Origin: Symbiodinium natans
Taxonomy: Eukaryota; Sar; Dinophyceae; Suessiales; Symbiodiniaceae
Assembly (NCBI GenBank): GCA_905221605.1
Contig: CAJNDS010002116.1
Location: 276,741-314,240, forward strand
Length of the DNA stretch: 37,500 nt
Reading direction: 5' to 3'
The notes under the pieces are model-generated. The model was not told the origin of the DNA, searched no databases, and worked only from the letters and a program-made list of their open reading frames with translations. This document shows positions 18,101 through 27,547 of the stretch, piece after piece (within the stretch, counting starts at the first letter, position 1; each line of letters begins with the position of its first letter). The position numbers were made by a program, and so were the translations under genes.

Positions 18101-19406
18101 TCGTCCCATGGTGTGCGAGCCTCTGCCGGAGATTTGCTCTGCAGTCGGGGTTAGTCCGGGAAGCCCAATGTTGTTAACCAGAGCCGCGTACGGATTAGTG
18201 GAAGCCCCGATCCAGTGGTTTCTTTCAGTTTCAAGATTTCTCGAATCCATCGGAGGGGAGCGGCAGCTCTCCGATCCATGCTGTTGGGGATTCTTTAAGG
18301 AGGATAGAACTCCAATAGGATGGGTATGCGGACATGTTGATGATTTCTTGTTTGGCGGCCGTGCTCAGGATGCTGCTTGGGAAGCGATTAAGAAGAAGAT
18401 ACGGGAGAGATTCAAATGGGGTCAATGGGAGAGCAAGCGGTTTTGTCAGTGCGGCGTCCTGATAGAACAGGATGAAAGTGGATTTCTGTTGAGCCAACCA
18501 GATTATCTGGAAACCATCAGCGAAATTCACGTGAGCAAGAGTCGCTGGCAAGATCCGTCTCAGGCGCTGAACGAAACAGAGCTTCAGCAACTTCGAAGTG
18601 TACTAGGTGCGTTGTCATGGCATGCTAATCAAGTCGCCCCCATTTGGAGTGCTCCCGTGAGTTTGATGTTGTCTCGAATCCATCGAGGCACAGTGAACGA
18701 AATCCTTGAAACTAACAAGCTCCTGAGGAAAGCCAAGCTTGCGCAACACCAGAAGATGAGAATCCATGCCCAACCACATGCTCCAAAATTGCTGGCAGCC
18801 TGGGTAGACGCGGCAGACTCTCATCGTCCAGATGGAAGTTCGACAAAAGGCATCTTTATCGGATGGACGGACGAGAAGTTGCTCAAAGGGGACTTGGTAC
18901 GCATCAGCCCAATCTTCTGGCAGTCAGCAAAGATTCAACGAGTATGTAGAAGCTCCGGATCGGCAGAAACTCATGCTGCGGTGGATGCTGATGATGAACT
19001 GTATGCTGTGCGGTTCCAGGTGTATGAGTTTCAGGGAGGTCAGGTTGCTTTGTGGTCATGTGATGATGCGGTGAGTAAGGTCCCGGGAGTGTTGATAAGC
19101 GATAGCAAGAACCTCTATGATCGGTTGAGTCAGACGGTTCTTACCCTGAAGGGAGCCGAGAAACGTACTGACATCGCTAGTTTGTGCCTGAAGGAAAGCA
19201 TGACCTCCACTAAGATGATTCTTCGATGGGTGAATGGAGATAGTCAGCTTGCAAACTCTTTGACCAAAGAAACTGAGCTGCATCAGTATCATGAGTACCT
19301 ACGTAGGGATGGACAATGGCGTATTGTTTACGATCCCGAACTCCTGTCTGGTCGAAAGCGAAAGCAATTAGGCTTAGGTTCTCTTGAACAAAAGAGTGGC
19401 CAGTGA
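14742..19406 (+). CDS. Copia Pol: methyltransferase-like domain, integrase, reverse transcriptase, RNase H
   Basis: The open frame starts at 14742 (GTG); the first ATGs are 14889 and 15228, and real protein probably begins near 15120. Residues count from 14742. Residues 174-390 resemble a cytosine-5 methyltransferase Rossmann fold: LLEVGG (176-181), ISPDSTAFS (234-242) where PPC-x-x-FS is expected, and EMTEHCEAW (289-297). Integrase: HHCC finger H442, H447, C475, C478; catalytic D505, D570, E606, exactly D,D35E; C-terminal domain about 722-792. Then a basic, Arg/Ser-rich linker. Reverse transcriptase: DISGAFLQG with D1106, and HVDD with D1200 and D1201, in place of the usual Copia YVDD. RNase H: D1356, E1409, D1454, and LANSLTK (N1505) where Copia usually has ADxLTK. 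No internal stop or frameshift follows the start of the methyltransferase-like domain. Confidence 0.93.
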   Translation: MVHSNGDRRAGSTLAIEEVRHVGQWTQQDRERKDPPTGGQSECRISDQDMSTSTSGDKSIRELPGALNRVLGDGCHSGRCHLGLGDGAGRGHGADPQSPERAPSSPAGDGQPRDITHSQGEESAQLGETISSEDVAGEDLAPIQKLPFQVARSIGQEYERSLMSSIEELAPRGVMLLEVGGSSDSHLRVECERVFGKGSAVSLSQWNGGELETTKGVEYIVRTLKETKPKVLWISPDSTAFSPWQKLNQRSHEQISRLQAKREQAMLQYKGVAEIFQAAQKLGITCVLEMTEHCEAWQQPWYRALSRELELYEGVCQGCQVNLRDFQGAMLCKGWRLASTDGALVQNMSLVCDGRHSRGRCTGESCKQTAGYTREFARRVIRYMERKASWFETAKELQSGEGLCMAVEDSDECTAKEPSPEKLQDISSEKRKKIFQHLRRIHNATGHCSLQYLIGSLKKRGASKEVLRCAENFRCDVCAERRRPDPRSQATLNELVPKWHTVQCDAFSWNHPETQEKWQVMIGIDEGSRLRVARLLFQHQSRTPGMKDFVEFLEGNWLPYFGKPQVLRLDPAGCFRSKELDSYLSERSIEVQHIPAEAHWQISLAERTAQTLKNVMSALVSEQPQMSTSEALSRALWASNNRDQYQGYSPLQHAFGRAPDEMGHLGENKLRDIPILTEHGVSAEFGNNVRTMLLAERTFLEEQAKERLRRAELSGNRVMKNFCPGDLVFVWRRMTPKQDGGRHFKGGGFVGPYRVLATESRVGEKEIRPGHVIWLYRGGQLIKASPQQLRPASEREESWAELQEGVDVPWTLSDSLKKQPPHQYEDVTQDAQNMPKPQECDEEHEEHRPLYRIIGKQHNPQRIQASQVHHRSRSPNRRPEDPNNNPEVTPKGRPNGSSLDTRSRSPLTRGRPVARQVPLSTADFMEECGVVFPAEESAFWAQERQAVTMEIELPHVSTKRGKEWVRDLGCYFVKQLRKNAVEISEKHLTQAEYEGFQKAKQKEVKNFIVARAFQKLPSHMKPSKNQILKMRWILTWKLDEGIPENEVLKRDSLGNPLKPKARAVVLGYMDPQYEHRPTSSPTMGRTTRQLFLQQCANAGFQVEKGDISGAFLQGDEFGPDRPMVCEPLPEICSAVGVSPGSPMLLTRAAYGLVEAPIQWFLSVSRFLESIGGERQLSDPCCWGFFKEDRTPIGWVCGHVDDFLFGGRAQDAAWEAIKKKIRERFKWGQWESKRFCQCGVLIEQDESGFLLSQPDYLETISEIHVSKSRWQDPSQALNETELQQLRSVLGALSWHANQVAPIWSAPVSLMLSRIHRGTVNEILETNKLLRKAKLAQHQKMRIHAQPHAPKLLAAWVDAADSHRPDGSSTKGIFIGWTDEKLLKGDLVRISPIFWQSAKIQRVCRSSGSAETHAAVDADDELYAVRFQVYEFQGGQVALWSCDDAVSKVPGVLISDSKNLYDRLSQTVLTLKGAEKRTDIASLCLKESMTSTKMILRWVNGDSQLANSLTKETELHQYHEYLRRDGQWRIVYDPELLSGRKRKQLGLGSLEQKSGQ

Positions 19407-19427
19407 ATCCAAAAGGCTTTGACTTTT

Positions 19428-19441
19428 GAGTTTTGGGGGCG
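19428..19441 (+). promoter_or_regulatory. Probable polypurine tract for plus-strand priming
   Basis: GAGTTTTGGGGGCG abuts the 3' LTR, 21 nt after the pol stop. Position fits a polypurine tract and the last bases are G-rich, but the T run and the C make it weaker than usual. Confidence 0.5.
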
Positions 19442-19556
19442 TGCAAGCTGGAAGCTTGTGCCGCTCTCAAACGCTATCGTTGCGAGCACCTTTCGGTCCG
19501 AGCAAGCAGCTGGCAAAAAGGACTCCGCGTGTCTTGATCCAAGTGTGCTGCCTGCA
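19442..19556 (+). repeat. 3' LTR of the Copia element (115 bp)
   Basis: This is an exact copy of the 5' LTR at 11226-11340, starting directly after a G-rich tract and ending at CA, where telomere-like sequence resumes (AGGGTTTAGGG). LTR identity means no substitution has accumulated in 115 bp since insertion, or that the copies have been homogenised by gene conversion. Confidence 0.95.
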
Positions 19557-19561
19557 AGGGT
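19557..19561. repeat. Right target-site duplication AGGGT
   Basis: This is the partner of 11221-11225. It continues directly into TTTAGGG units, in phase with the array on the left of the element. Confidence 0.85.
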
Positions 19562-19640
19562 TTAGGGTTTAGGGTTTAGGGTTTAGGGTTTAGGGTTTAG
19601 GGTTTAGGGTTTAGGGTTTGGGGTTTAGGGTTTAGGGCTA
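19562..19640 (+). repeat. TTTAGGG array, right half of the array split by the retrotransposon
   Basis: In phase with the units left of 11221. About 11 units. Confidence 0.95.
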
Positions 19641-19739
19641 TTTTGGACTCGCGGCATCCTAGGCACGCTTTACGGAATCAAGACCTCACATGCCCAGGTC
19701 GCCCCAGCGGTGCCAAAAAAAACCCTAAACGGTTCAGAG

Positions 19740-19977
19740 TTTAATGTTTAGGGTTTCGGGTTTAGGGTTTAGGGTTTAGGCCTTAGATTTAGGGTTTAGG
19801 GTACCCCCCCCTCCCTCCCCCCCAAAAAAAAGACAAAACACACCCAAGAAGGAATGTCGTAAGCACCTAGCCCTAACCCGAAACCCCTACAAACCCCTAC
19901 GAACCCCTACGATCCCTAAACCCTAAACCCTAAACCCTAAACCCTAAACCCTAAACCCTAAACCCTAAACCCTAAAC
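19740..19977. repeat. TTTAGGG then CCCTAAA arrays
   Basis: TTTAGGG 19740-19805 and CCCTAAA 19915-19977 are separated by a C-run spacer. No gene. Confidence 0.88.
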
Positions 19978-20067
19978 GGTCCGAGGGGCGGATCTGCAGC
20001 CGCACAGGCTGGGCCTTGGCCGCAGTCGGCCGAAGCGGTGCCACAGCCTCCAGTTAAGGCTTGAATT

Positions 20068-20432
20068 GTTGGGGTTTGGGGTTTAGGGTTTAGGGTTTAG
20101 GGTTTAGGGTTTAGGGTTTAGGGTTTAGGGTTTAGGGTTTAGGGCTTAGGGTTTAGGGTTTAGGGTTTAGGGTTTAGGGTTTAGGGTTTAGAGTTTAGGG
20201 TTTAGGGTTTAGGGTTTAGGGTTTAGGGTTCAAGGTTGAGGGTTTAGGGTTTAGGGTTTAGGGTTCAGGGTTTAGGGCTTTAGGGCTTAGGGTTTAGGGT
20301 TTAGGGTTTAGGGTTTAGGGTTTAAGATTTAGGGTTTAGGGTTTAGGGTTTAGGGTTCAGAGTTCAGGGGTTTAGGGCTTAAGGGCTGAAAGGCTTAAGG
20401 GCTTAAGGGCTGAAGGGCTTAAGGGCTTAGGA
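20068..20432 (+). repeat. Long TTTAGGG array ending in AAGGGCTT variants
   Basis: About 40 units, then an 8-9-bp degenerate block (AAGGGCTGAAGGGCTT). The following 20433-20860 is unique with scattered telomere-like words and no gene. Confidence 0.93.
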
Positions 20433-20859
20433 TTCCTGATTTAAGGCCTAGAGACGAGCCATGTTAGCTTTTCCTGGCTGATTTTTACCATTTCTTGCAA
20501 GTTTTCTTGCAGGGATGAGGGCCATGGTTTGAGTTCAGGGTCATGGTTGGATTTAGGGGGCTTTACGGTTCAGCGTTTAGGGGTGGAGGCTTACTTTTAG
20601 GGGATTAAGGATGTAGGGGGTTAGGGACTTTAAGGATTTAGGGGCTTTCTAATTGAAAAACTCAAGAAACGCTGATCGAGCAACCCCGAACTCCCAACCC
20701 TGAAGCCTAAACCCCAAACCCTAAACCCTGAACATTCCTTTGGGAGTTCGTGGTTTAGAGTTTGTCTTGGGGTTGCGATTTAAGGGTTTAGGGTGCAGGG
20801 CTTGGTGTAGGGTGTGGGGTTGAGGGCTTTTAACCGATGTAGGGTGTGGGGGTGGGGGT

Positions 20860-21250
20860 TTAGCCCTAAACCCTAGACCCTAGACCCTAAACCCTAAACC
20901 CTAAACCCTAAATCCTAAACCCTAAACCCTAAACCCTAATCCCTAAGCCCTAAACCCTAAACCTTCCCAGCTGCCCCTGCCTTCCGCACCGTGCGCAGCG
21001 GCCAGGGCCGTTGAGGCTCGGTGTTCGGATTCGGTAGGGGATCTGGCAGTTCCTGGTTCAGAGGTTTGGGGTTTAGGGCTTAGGGTTTAGGGTGTAGGGT
21101 TTAGGGCTACTGGTTTAGAGTTTGGGGTTTAGGGTTTCGGGCTTGGAGTTTGGGGTTTAGGGTTTGGGGTTTGGGGTTTGGGTTTAGGGTGAAGAGTTTG
21201 GTGGCTTAGGGTTTAGGGTTTAGGGTTCAGAGTTTGGGGTTTAGGGTTGG
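20860..21250. repeat. CCCTAAA then TTTAGGG/TTTGGGG arrays
   Basis: CCCTAAA 20860-20965 and TTTAGGG/TTTGGGG 21060-21250 either side of a 95-bp unique spacer. Confidence 0.88.
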
Positions 21251-21394
21251 GTTTGGGGTTAGAGTTAGGAGTCTAGTGTTTACGCTGCGGGTGTAGAGCT
21301 TGGAGCCTGGGGTTTAGGGGTTAGGGCTTCGGGGTAGTGTTTGTAGGGCTTTGGCGCAGGGTATGGGAATTGGGCCTTCACAGGATCAGCCAAG

Positions 21395-21615
21395 AAACCC
21401 TAAACCCTAAATACCCAACTACCCTAAACCCTAAACCCTAAACCCTAAACCCTAAACCCTAAACCCTAAACCCTAAACCCTAAACCCTAAACCCTAAACC
21501 CACCGCTTAACGCCCTACAACCCCCTCAAGCCCTTAAAGACCTCAAACCCCAAATGCCCTTAGGGACCTCTAAACCCTAAACCCTAAACCCTAAACCCTA
21601 AACCCTACACCCAAA
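21395..21615 (-). repeat. CCCTAAA arrays
   Basis: Pure block 21420-21500 and a second block 21567-21610. Confidence 0.93.
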
Positions 21616-21699
21616 AGATTACAGGGCTTGGCTTTGGGAGTACCCAAGGATCAGGGAGCCACGCAGCCTAGTCTCAGGGCCTTTCGCTCTGTCTCGCGG

Positions 21700-22015
21700 T
21701 TTAGGGTTTAATTGGGGTTTAGGGTTTCGGGTTTCGGGTTTAGGTTTTAGGGTTTAGGGTTCAGGCCCTGAACCCGAAACCCTCCACCCCCAGCTGGGGG
21801 GGACCCGGCCTCCTCGCTCGGAGGCCGCGCGGCTTCCACAGCCTGCAGCACATTTGGGGTTTAGGCCTATCATTGAAGGCTTGGGGGTTTAGGGTGTAGG
21901 GTTTAGGGTTTAGGGTTTGGGGTTTTAGGGTTTGAAAGGGTTTAGGGTGTAGGGTTTAGGGTTTAGGGTTTAGGGTTTAGGCTTAGGCCTATCCTTGCAG
22001 TCTTAGGGTTTAGGG
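21700..22015 (+). repeat. TTTAGGG arrays with an internal near-repeat
   Basis: Blocks 21700-21765 and 21855-22015. The phrase GGCCTATCATTG/GGCCTATCCTTG occurs at about 21866, 21987 and 22129, marking a local duplication. Confidence 0.88.
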
Positions 22016-22124
22016 TTGGGATGTTCCGCCTCATACTAACAGCCCTTGATAGGGATTATAATGCTGGGTACGATAATCCCGATTAAGGACTGTTAGAAAA
22101 AGGAGGAACATCGGAACATCCCAA
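22016..22124. repeat. MITE-like fold-back, TTGGGATGTTCC termini (copy A)
   Basis: The 109-bp segment begins TTGGGATGTTCC and ends GGAACATCCCAA. The arms remain partly complementary inward (TAACAG and CTGTTAG; AGGGATTAT and ATAATCCC). The internal words TAACAG, CCTT and AGGGAT recur in copy B at 25295-25398, so the two are one family. It lies directly against a telomere-like array. Confidence 0.65.
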
Positions 22125-22376
22125 CTTAGGCCTATCATTGACGGATTAGGGGCTTAGGGTTAGTCCACGGCTTTTGGTTCAGGGTTTAGAGTCGTTTGGG
22201 GTTTAGGGCTTAGGGTTTAGGGCTGAGGTGCAAGCTTAGAGTGTAGGGTTTAGGGTCCCCCTGCAGCTAAAGCTTCATGATTTTGGCTTGAGGGTGTGGT
22301 TGGGTAGCTCCGTCAGTCTTGTGGGCACCCTCCCCCCCCATTCAGGAGCATGATGAGGCTTTGAAAATAAGGACAT

Positions 22377-22690
22377 CCTAAACCCTGAACACCAAACCCC
22401 AAACCCTAAACCCTAAACCGTAAACCCCAAACCCGAAACCTCAAACCCTAAACCCCAAACCCTAAACCCCAAACCCGAAACCCCAAACCCGAAACACCAA
22501 ACCCTAAACCCCAAACCCTAAACCCTAAACCCCAAACCCTAAACCCCAAACCCTAAACCCCAAACCCCAAACCCGAAACCCCAAACCCTAAACCCCAAAC
22601 CCTAAACCCCAAACCCTAAACCCCAAACCCTAAACCCTAAACCCTAAACCCCAAACCCTAAACCCCAAACCCCAAACCCTAAACCCCAAA
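22377..22690 (-). repeat. Alternating CCCTAAA/CCCCAAA array (14-bp higher-order unit)
   Basis: Over long stretches CCCTAAA and CCCCAAA alternate strictly, giving a 14-bp period, with some CCCGAAA. Confidence 0.93.
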
Positions 22691-22776
22691 GCCACGAAGC
22701 GCATCCGGAGCCCCTGACGGGTTCTGGCGGGGCCGTCGTCTCCTTCGTTCCGGACCGCTTCGATGCCTGGCGTAGC

Positions 22777-23186
22777 GTTTAGGGTTTAGGGTTTCGGGTT
22801 TAGGGCTTAGGGCTTAGGGCTTAGGGCTTAGGGCTTAGGGCTTAGGGCTTGGGGCTTAGGGCTTAGGGCTTAGGGCTTAGGGCTTAGGGCTTAGGGTTTC
22901 GGGCTTAGGGTTTAGGGCTGAGGGAGAAGTACCCCTTCAGCACCCTTGGGAGCTCTATGCCCCTCATTGCCCTAAACCCTAAACCCTAAACCCAAACCCT
23001 AAACCCTAAACCCTAAACTCTGCTGGTGCCTCCATCTCGCTGCGGAGATGCTGGCTTTCCGCCAGTGCGGCATCGAGCTGAGCCCTGCGGGCACTTGGAG
23101 GGTCTAAAGTTTAGGGTTTAGGGTTTAGGGTTTAGGGTTTAGGGTTTAGGGTTTAGGGTTTAGGGTTTAGGGTTTAGGGTTTAGGG
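22777..23186. repeat. GCTTAGG array, CCCTAAA cluster and TTTAGGG array
   Basis: GCTTAGG 22777-22920, CCCTAAA 22974-23018, TTTAGGG 23105-23186. The unique spacer 23187-23690 holds no gene. Confidence 0.9.
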
Positions 23187-23693
23187 TAAAGAAATAAATT
23201 AAACCACGCCATGCTTCAAGCCCTACTTAGAACTACCCCTGAACCTCCAGGTGTAGAGAGGAGGGCCGATCGAAACCTTCACCCTAAACCCTAAACCCTT
23301 TTGTCGGGTTTAGGGTTCAGAGCGCGGGTCCAATCGTTAGGGTTGTCGAGGTTCATGGACAATTAGAATAAGTAGGGTAGCCTGAATGAGGAAATCAACT
23401 GCGGTTGCCATACTAGCCCTTTTCCCTAACCCCAAGCCCCAAACCCTAAACCTAAACCTCCCATGTGAGTTGATCTCACATCTGCGTCTCGCTTATGCTG
23501 TATTCCTTCTTTTGTCTAAGGCACCAAGAAGGACACCTTGAACCCTAAATCTTAAACTCTAACCCCTAAGCCCCAACCCTAATTCAACCCTTATCCGATA
23601 TTCCGAAACCCGAGAGTTTAGGGTTCGCTTGGCGGTCTTGTGTTCGGCTAGGGGGAAGTGGGATTTCGTGTTGGAGGTTTTGGGGCTTCGGGC

Positions 23694-24227
23694 CCCAAAC
23701 CCCTAAACCCCTAGACCCTAAACCCCTAAACCCCTAAACCCTAAACTCCATAGCCCTAAACCTCTAAAACCCTCAAACCCCTAAGCCCCTAAGCCCTAGA
23801 CACCAAAACCCCTAACCCTAAACCCCTAACCCTAAGCCCTAAACCCTAAACCCTAAGCCCTAAGCCCTAAACCCAAACCCTAACCCTAGGGATGCTTCGG
23901 TGATGTCCGGCTTTTGCGGTCTGTTGTGGCTCGAGATTCAGGTCGTAGGGCTTAAGGTAATTAGAAGCAGGGTTTAGGGTTTAGGATTTAGGGTTTAAGG
24001 TTTAGGGGGTAGGCTACAGTCACGATCTTATTTAGGCCACTGATTTCAAGTGTGGAGTTTTTCTTTTTTTTTTTTTTTGGGGGGGGGGGGTACCAAAGTT
24101 CGACGGAACGGAGTATAGACAAAAAACGCGGATGTCACATAAGAAGCCTGAACTATATACAAGCCTAACCCTAAACCCTAAACCCTAAACCCTAAACCCC
24201 AAACCCTAAACCCTAAACCCTAAACCG
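23694..24227 (-). repeat. CCCCTAAA and CCCTAAA arrays
   Basis: 8-bp CCCCTAAA units (23694-23890) and 7-bp CCCTAAA units (24163-24227). Between them lie a T14/G10 run (24063-24090) and unique sequence without a gene. Confidence 0.88.
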
Positions 24228-24308
24228 CCCTATCTCATGAGAATGGATTTGTGTGCGAACTACATGTATTGCTAAGCCACTGAAGTGCCAACCTTACGCC
24301 GCTGACTG

Positions 24309-24790
24309 CTTAGGGTTTCGGGTTTAGGGTTTCGGGTTTAGGGTTGAAGGGTTTAAGGTTTAGGGTTTAGGGTTTAGGGTTTAAGGGTTTAAGGGTTTAA
24401 GGGTTGAAGGGTTGAAGGGTTGAAGGGTTTAAAGGTTTAAGGGTTCAAGGGTTTAAGGGTTTAAGGGCTTAAAGGTTTAAGAGTTTAAGGGTTTAAGGGT
24501 TTAAGGCTTGAGGGGTTGAAGGGTTTCAGGGTTTCAGGGTTTCAGGGTTGAAGGGTTGAAGGGTTTAAAGGTTTAAGGGTTTAAGGGTTTAAGGGTTGAA
24601 GGGTTGAAGGGTTTCAGGGTTTAAGGGTTTAAAGGTTTAAGGGTTTCAGGGTTTAAGGGTTTAAGGGTTTCAAGGGTTTCAAGGGTTTCAAGGGTTCAAG
24701 GGTTCAAGGTTTCAAGGGTTCAAGGGTTCAAGGGTTCAAGGGTGCAAGGGTTCAAGGGTTCAAGGCTTCAGGGTTGAAGGGTTTCGGATT
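24309..24790 (+). repeat. 8-bp derivative array (GGGTTTAA, GGGTTGAA, GGGTTCAA)
   Basis: About 55 units with an extra A relative to TTTAGGG, arranged in blocks by the variable base. Confidence 0.93.
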
Positions 24791-24915
24791 TAGGGCCAGG
24801 GTCGAGCGTGCAGGGAGCATCGGGCTGAGGGCTAGGGGCCCCCAAGCAAACCCTCATCCCCCCAAAAACCCAAAAGAAGCCTAAACCCAAAGGCCCAAAC
24901 CACCGAGACACGAAC

Positions 24916-25115
24916 CCCCAAACCCTAAACCCTAAACCCTAAACCCTAAACCCTAAACCCTAAACCCTAAACCCTAAACCCTAAACCCTAAACCCTAAAC
25001 CCTAAACCCTAAAAACTAAACCCTAAACCCTAAACCCTAAACCCTAAACCCTAAACCCTAAACCCTAAACCCTAAACCCTAACCCTAAACCCTAAACCCT
25101 AAACCCTAAACCCTC
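24916..25115 (-). repeat. Long pure CCCTAAA array
   Basis: About 28 nearly perfect units. Confidence 0.95.
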
Positions 25116-25294
25116 TAGTTCTTCCTAGCTGCTGCTGTTTGGAGACCACGGCATGCAGCTCCCGCAGCTCCTCCATGGGAGTCTAAGAAACTTTGCTTGG
25201 AGGCTCATGGGTAGTGACGTTCCGCGTTGAGAGTTTTGCGTTTGGGGTTTGGGGAAGGTTTTGGGACTTTAGGGCTCGGGGTTTAGGGAATGAG

Positions 25295-25398
25295 TTGGGA
25301 TGTTCCCCCTTCTATTAACAGTCCCTAAGAGGGATGACTGCAGTACCCCCTCATCTAATCCCTATTAAGGACTCGTAGGATACGGGGGAACATCCCAA
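25295..25398. repeat. MITE-like fold-back, TTGGGATGTTCC termini (copy B)
   Basis: The 104-bp segment has ends TTGGGATGTTCCCCC and GGGGGAACATCCCAA, a 15-bp perfect inverted repeat, with inner partial pairing (AACAGTCC against GGACTCG; AGGGAT against ATCCCT). Related to 22016-22124. No convincing target duplication. Confidence 0.65.
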
Positions 25399-26009
25399 GA
25401 AACGAGTGTTTTGGGAGCTCAGGGTTTAGGAAGATTAGGAGTTAGGGTTGAGGAAACCTGGGTGTTTAGAGAGGCGGGTCCTCATCTGAGCGCCCAATCA
25501 AGGGGGCACCCTCTGGAAAAGGACCAAAGCTTGGATCAGCCGTCATCAGAATTTTGGGAATGGTTCTCAGTGCCAAATGGACGCCGGTGGCCCCGAGAGA
25601 CAGTCTGTGCGCCTCGTCAATGATGGAAAAGGAATCGGAAGGGGGAACTCAGTCTCGCCGCGGGTGACGGACACTTCTCCTCCTACAACCTATTTTCCGA
25701 GGTTCGACCTACTGGCTCTAGCGCCTTATACAAATATGTGTATATATATATATATATATATATTATCTATATATTTCTTCATTTATTTGTTTTGTGACTT
25801 TATTTATGTAATTGTTCATAATTACTTCTTCTTTTATAAATCCGATACATATATATATATATACTTACTCATTGACTCATTCCCGATAATCATGTTCTAA
25901 CATTCAGCAGCAGGGGAAGTTGAAGAACTATTTCAAGAATGGTACCCAGTTTACTTGCCACTCTTCGTTGGGAATTCGGGAAGTAGGTACCTTGTGTTTT
26001 TGTCGGGCT
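25399..26009. other. Spacer, no gene supported
   Basis: Contains the AT-rich microsatellite segment. Open frames run from unique sequence into the (TA)n tract and have no recognisable domain. Confidence 0.5.
25739..25863. repeat. AT-rich segment with (TA)n microsatellites
   Basis: Two (TA)n runs (25739-25763, about 25847-25862) flank T-rich sequence, in strong contrast to the GC-rich surroundings. The open frame through it is low complexity. Confidence 0.85.
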
Positions 26010-26196
26010 TAGGGTTTAGGGTTGAGGGTTTAGGGTTTAGGGCTTAGGGTTTAGGGCTTAGGGTCCGCCGACCCTGGCGGCGTGTTGGATGGGAAAAGGA
26101 GGTGAAAACCTCCTGGGGGGGGGGGGGGGAGGGGCGGAGGACCGCGCCACCCGCACAGCGTAAACAGGGGGTCAGCACGGGGGAGTAGGGGCGCCC

Positions 26197-26210
26197 TCAC
26201 CCACCCCCCC

Positions 26211-26246
<36 letters not shown>

Positions 26247-26262
26247 ACCCCCCCCCCCCCAC

Positions 26263-26337
<75 letters not shown>
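26197..26337 (-). repeat. Poly-C run (~140 bp, G-rich on minus strand)
   Basis: Almost pure C broken by a few A. The poly-Gly frame on the minus strand is an artefact. Run length may be affected by sequencing or assembly error. Confidence 0.9.
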
Positions 26338-26338
<1 letters not shown>

Positions 26339-26915
26339 CCCCACCCACCTGTCTTCTTGAGCTTGTTTTGGTGCTACCCCCCCCAAACGATTCACAGAAC
26401 TCTGCCGAGCAGGTTGGGATGATCTTCCATGCGAGCGGGTTTACCTCTCAACTATGCTCCAGCGGGGTCGGCGGCTTGAGCCGGAGGCTCTTAAATTTAG
26501 GGTACTAGGAAGTAGTATATAAGAGGTTTAATTGGGAGAGGGTTGAAGTGGTTTGGGGCTCAGCTTTCGTAGGTCCAGACGAAAGAAAACCACAAAAGAT
26601 AACTGAAATCAAGGAAGCACAACGCGCGGCCGGACGTCTGCAGTTGACATTAACGAATCAAGGCCCAAGACCGAGAGAGCGCCCTAAACCCTAAAACCCT
26701 CAAACCCTGAAACGCTAAAACCCAGAACCCAAACCTAAACCCAAAAGCCCTAACACCCAAAGCTCTTGAACCCAAACCCTAATCCCCCACAACCCTAAAC
26801 CCTAATCCCCCAAAGCCCTAAAACCCTTATTCCCCTCTTCAACCCAAACCCTAATCCCCCAAAACCCTAAAGCCCTAAACCTCAAACCCGAAACCCTACA
26901 ACCCGAAACCCAGCG
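26338..26915 (-). repeat. Spacer followed by degenerate CCCTAAA-like sequence
   Basis: 26338-26681 is unique with no gene seen. 26682-26915 is strongly degenerate CCCTAA/CCCCAAA. Confidence 0.7.
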
Positions 26916-27003
26916 AACTTGGCCCCAACACTCTGGTGTAGGGTTTGCCCCGGCTCCTCCTCTAGCTGCCGCTCTACCTGCGTTGCGTCAGGCATAAGTC
27001 ACG

Positions 27004-27268
27004 GTTTAGGGTTTAGGGTTTAGGGTTTAGGGTTTAGGGTTTAGGGTTTAGGGTTTAGGGTTTAGGGTTTAGGGTTTAGGGTTTAGGGTTTAGGGTTTAG
27101 GGTTTAGGGTTTAGGGTTTAGGGTTTAGGGTTTAGGGTTTAGGGTTTAGGGTTTAGGGTTTAGGGTTTAGGGTTTAGGGTTTAGGGTTTAGGGTTTAGGG
27201 TTTAGGGTTTAGGGTTTAGGGTTTAGGGTTTAGGGTTTAGGGGTTTAGGGTTTAGGGTTTAGGGTTTG
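27004..27268 (+). repeat. Longest pure TTTAGGG array (~265 bp)
   Basis: About 38 units, with one extra G near 27240. The spacer 27269-27547 has no gene. Confidence 0.95.
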
Positions 27269-27547
27269 CTGTGATAGGGCGTAGATGCTGTGAAGGTTAG
27301 GTTTCGGAACAAGCTCGAAAGCTTCGTGAGGTGCGAAAAGCAGCATTGGCCCGATTGCGGAGGGCCATCTAACACTTGTCTCCCACCCCACGCCGTCCAA
27401 GGCGGCAAAGCCGCCCAAACCTATTCCTTTTAGGCTTTAGGGGTAAAATCAGACAACAGTAGAGCTTAGGTATAGTTGAGGTTGAAGCTTTAGGTATTCG
27501 GGTTTAGGGTTTGGGAACTGATCAGCAGCAGCTCCATTTCTTCCCGA

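Larger units (their letters stand above)
11226..19556 (+). mobile_element. Complete Copia-type (Ty1/copia) LTR retrotransposon, 8331 bp
   Basis: The element is bounded by two 115-bp direct repeats with TG...CA ends and flanked by a 5-bp duplication (AGGGT). A primer binding site follows the 5' LTR directly and a G-rich tract precedes the 3' LTR. The order Gag-protease-integrase-reverse transcriptase-RNase H places it in Copia, because integrase precedes RT. Two extra domains are present: a TET/JBP-like 2OG-Fe(II) oxygenase after the protease, and a methyltransferase-like domain before the integrase. The three frames are linked by an in-frame UAG and a -1 frame change. I found no mismatch between the two LTRs, which implies recent insertion. 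The element sits inside a TTTAGGG array, and removing it with one AGGGT copy restores an unbroken array. Similar polyproteins are, as I recall, common in Symbiodiniaceae. Whether this copy is active cannot be judged from sequence alone. Confidence 0.95.

Noticed and set aside
24309-24790. Regular repeats as a CRISPR array
   Set aside because: Units of 7-8 bp without spacers, in a eukaryotic context.
25577-25900. 107-codon frame ending in a Tyr/Ile/Phe-rich hydrophobic stretch
   Set aside because: The apparent membrane segment is translated (TA)n and T-rich sequence.
26051-26395. Gly-rich 114-codon minus frame
   Set aside because: Translation of the poly-C run.
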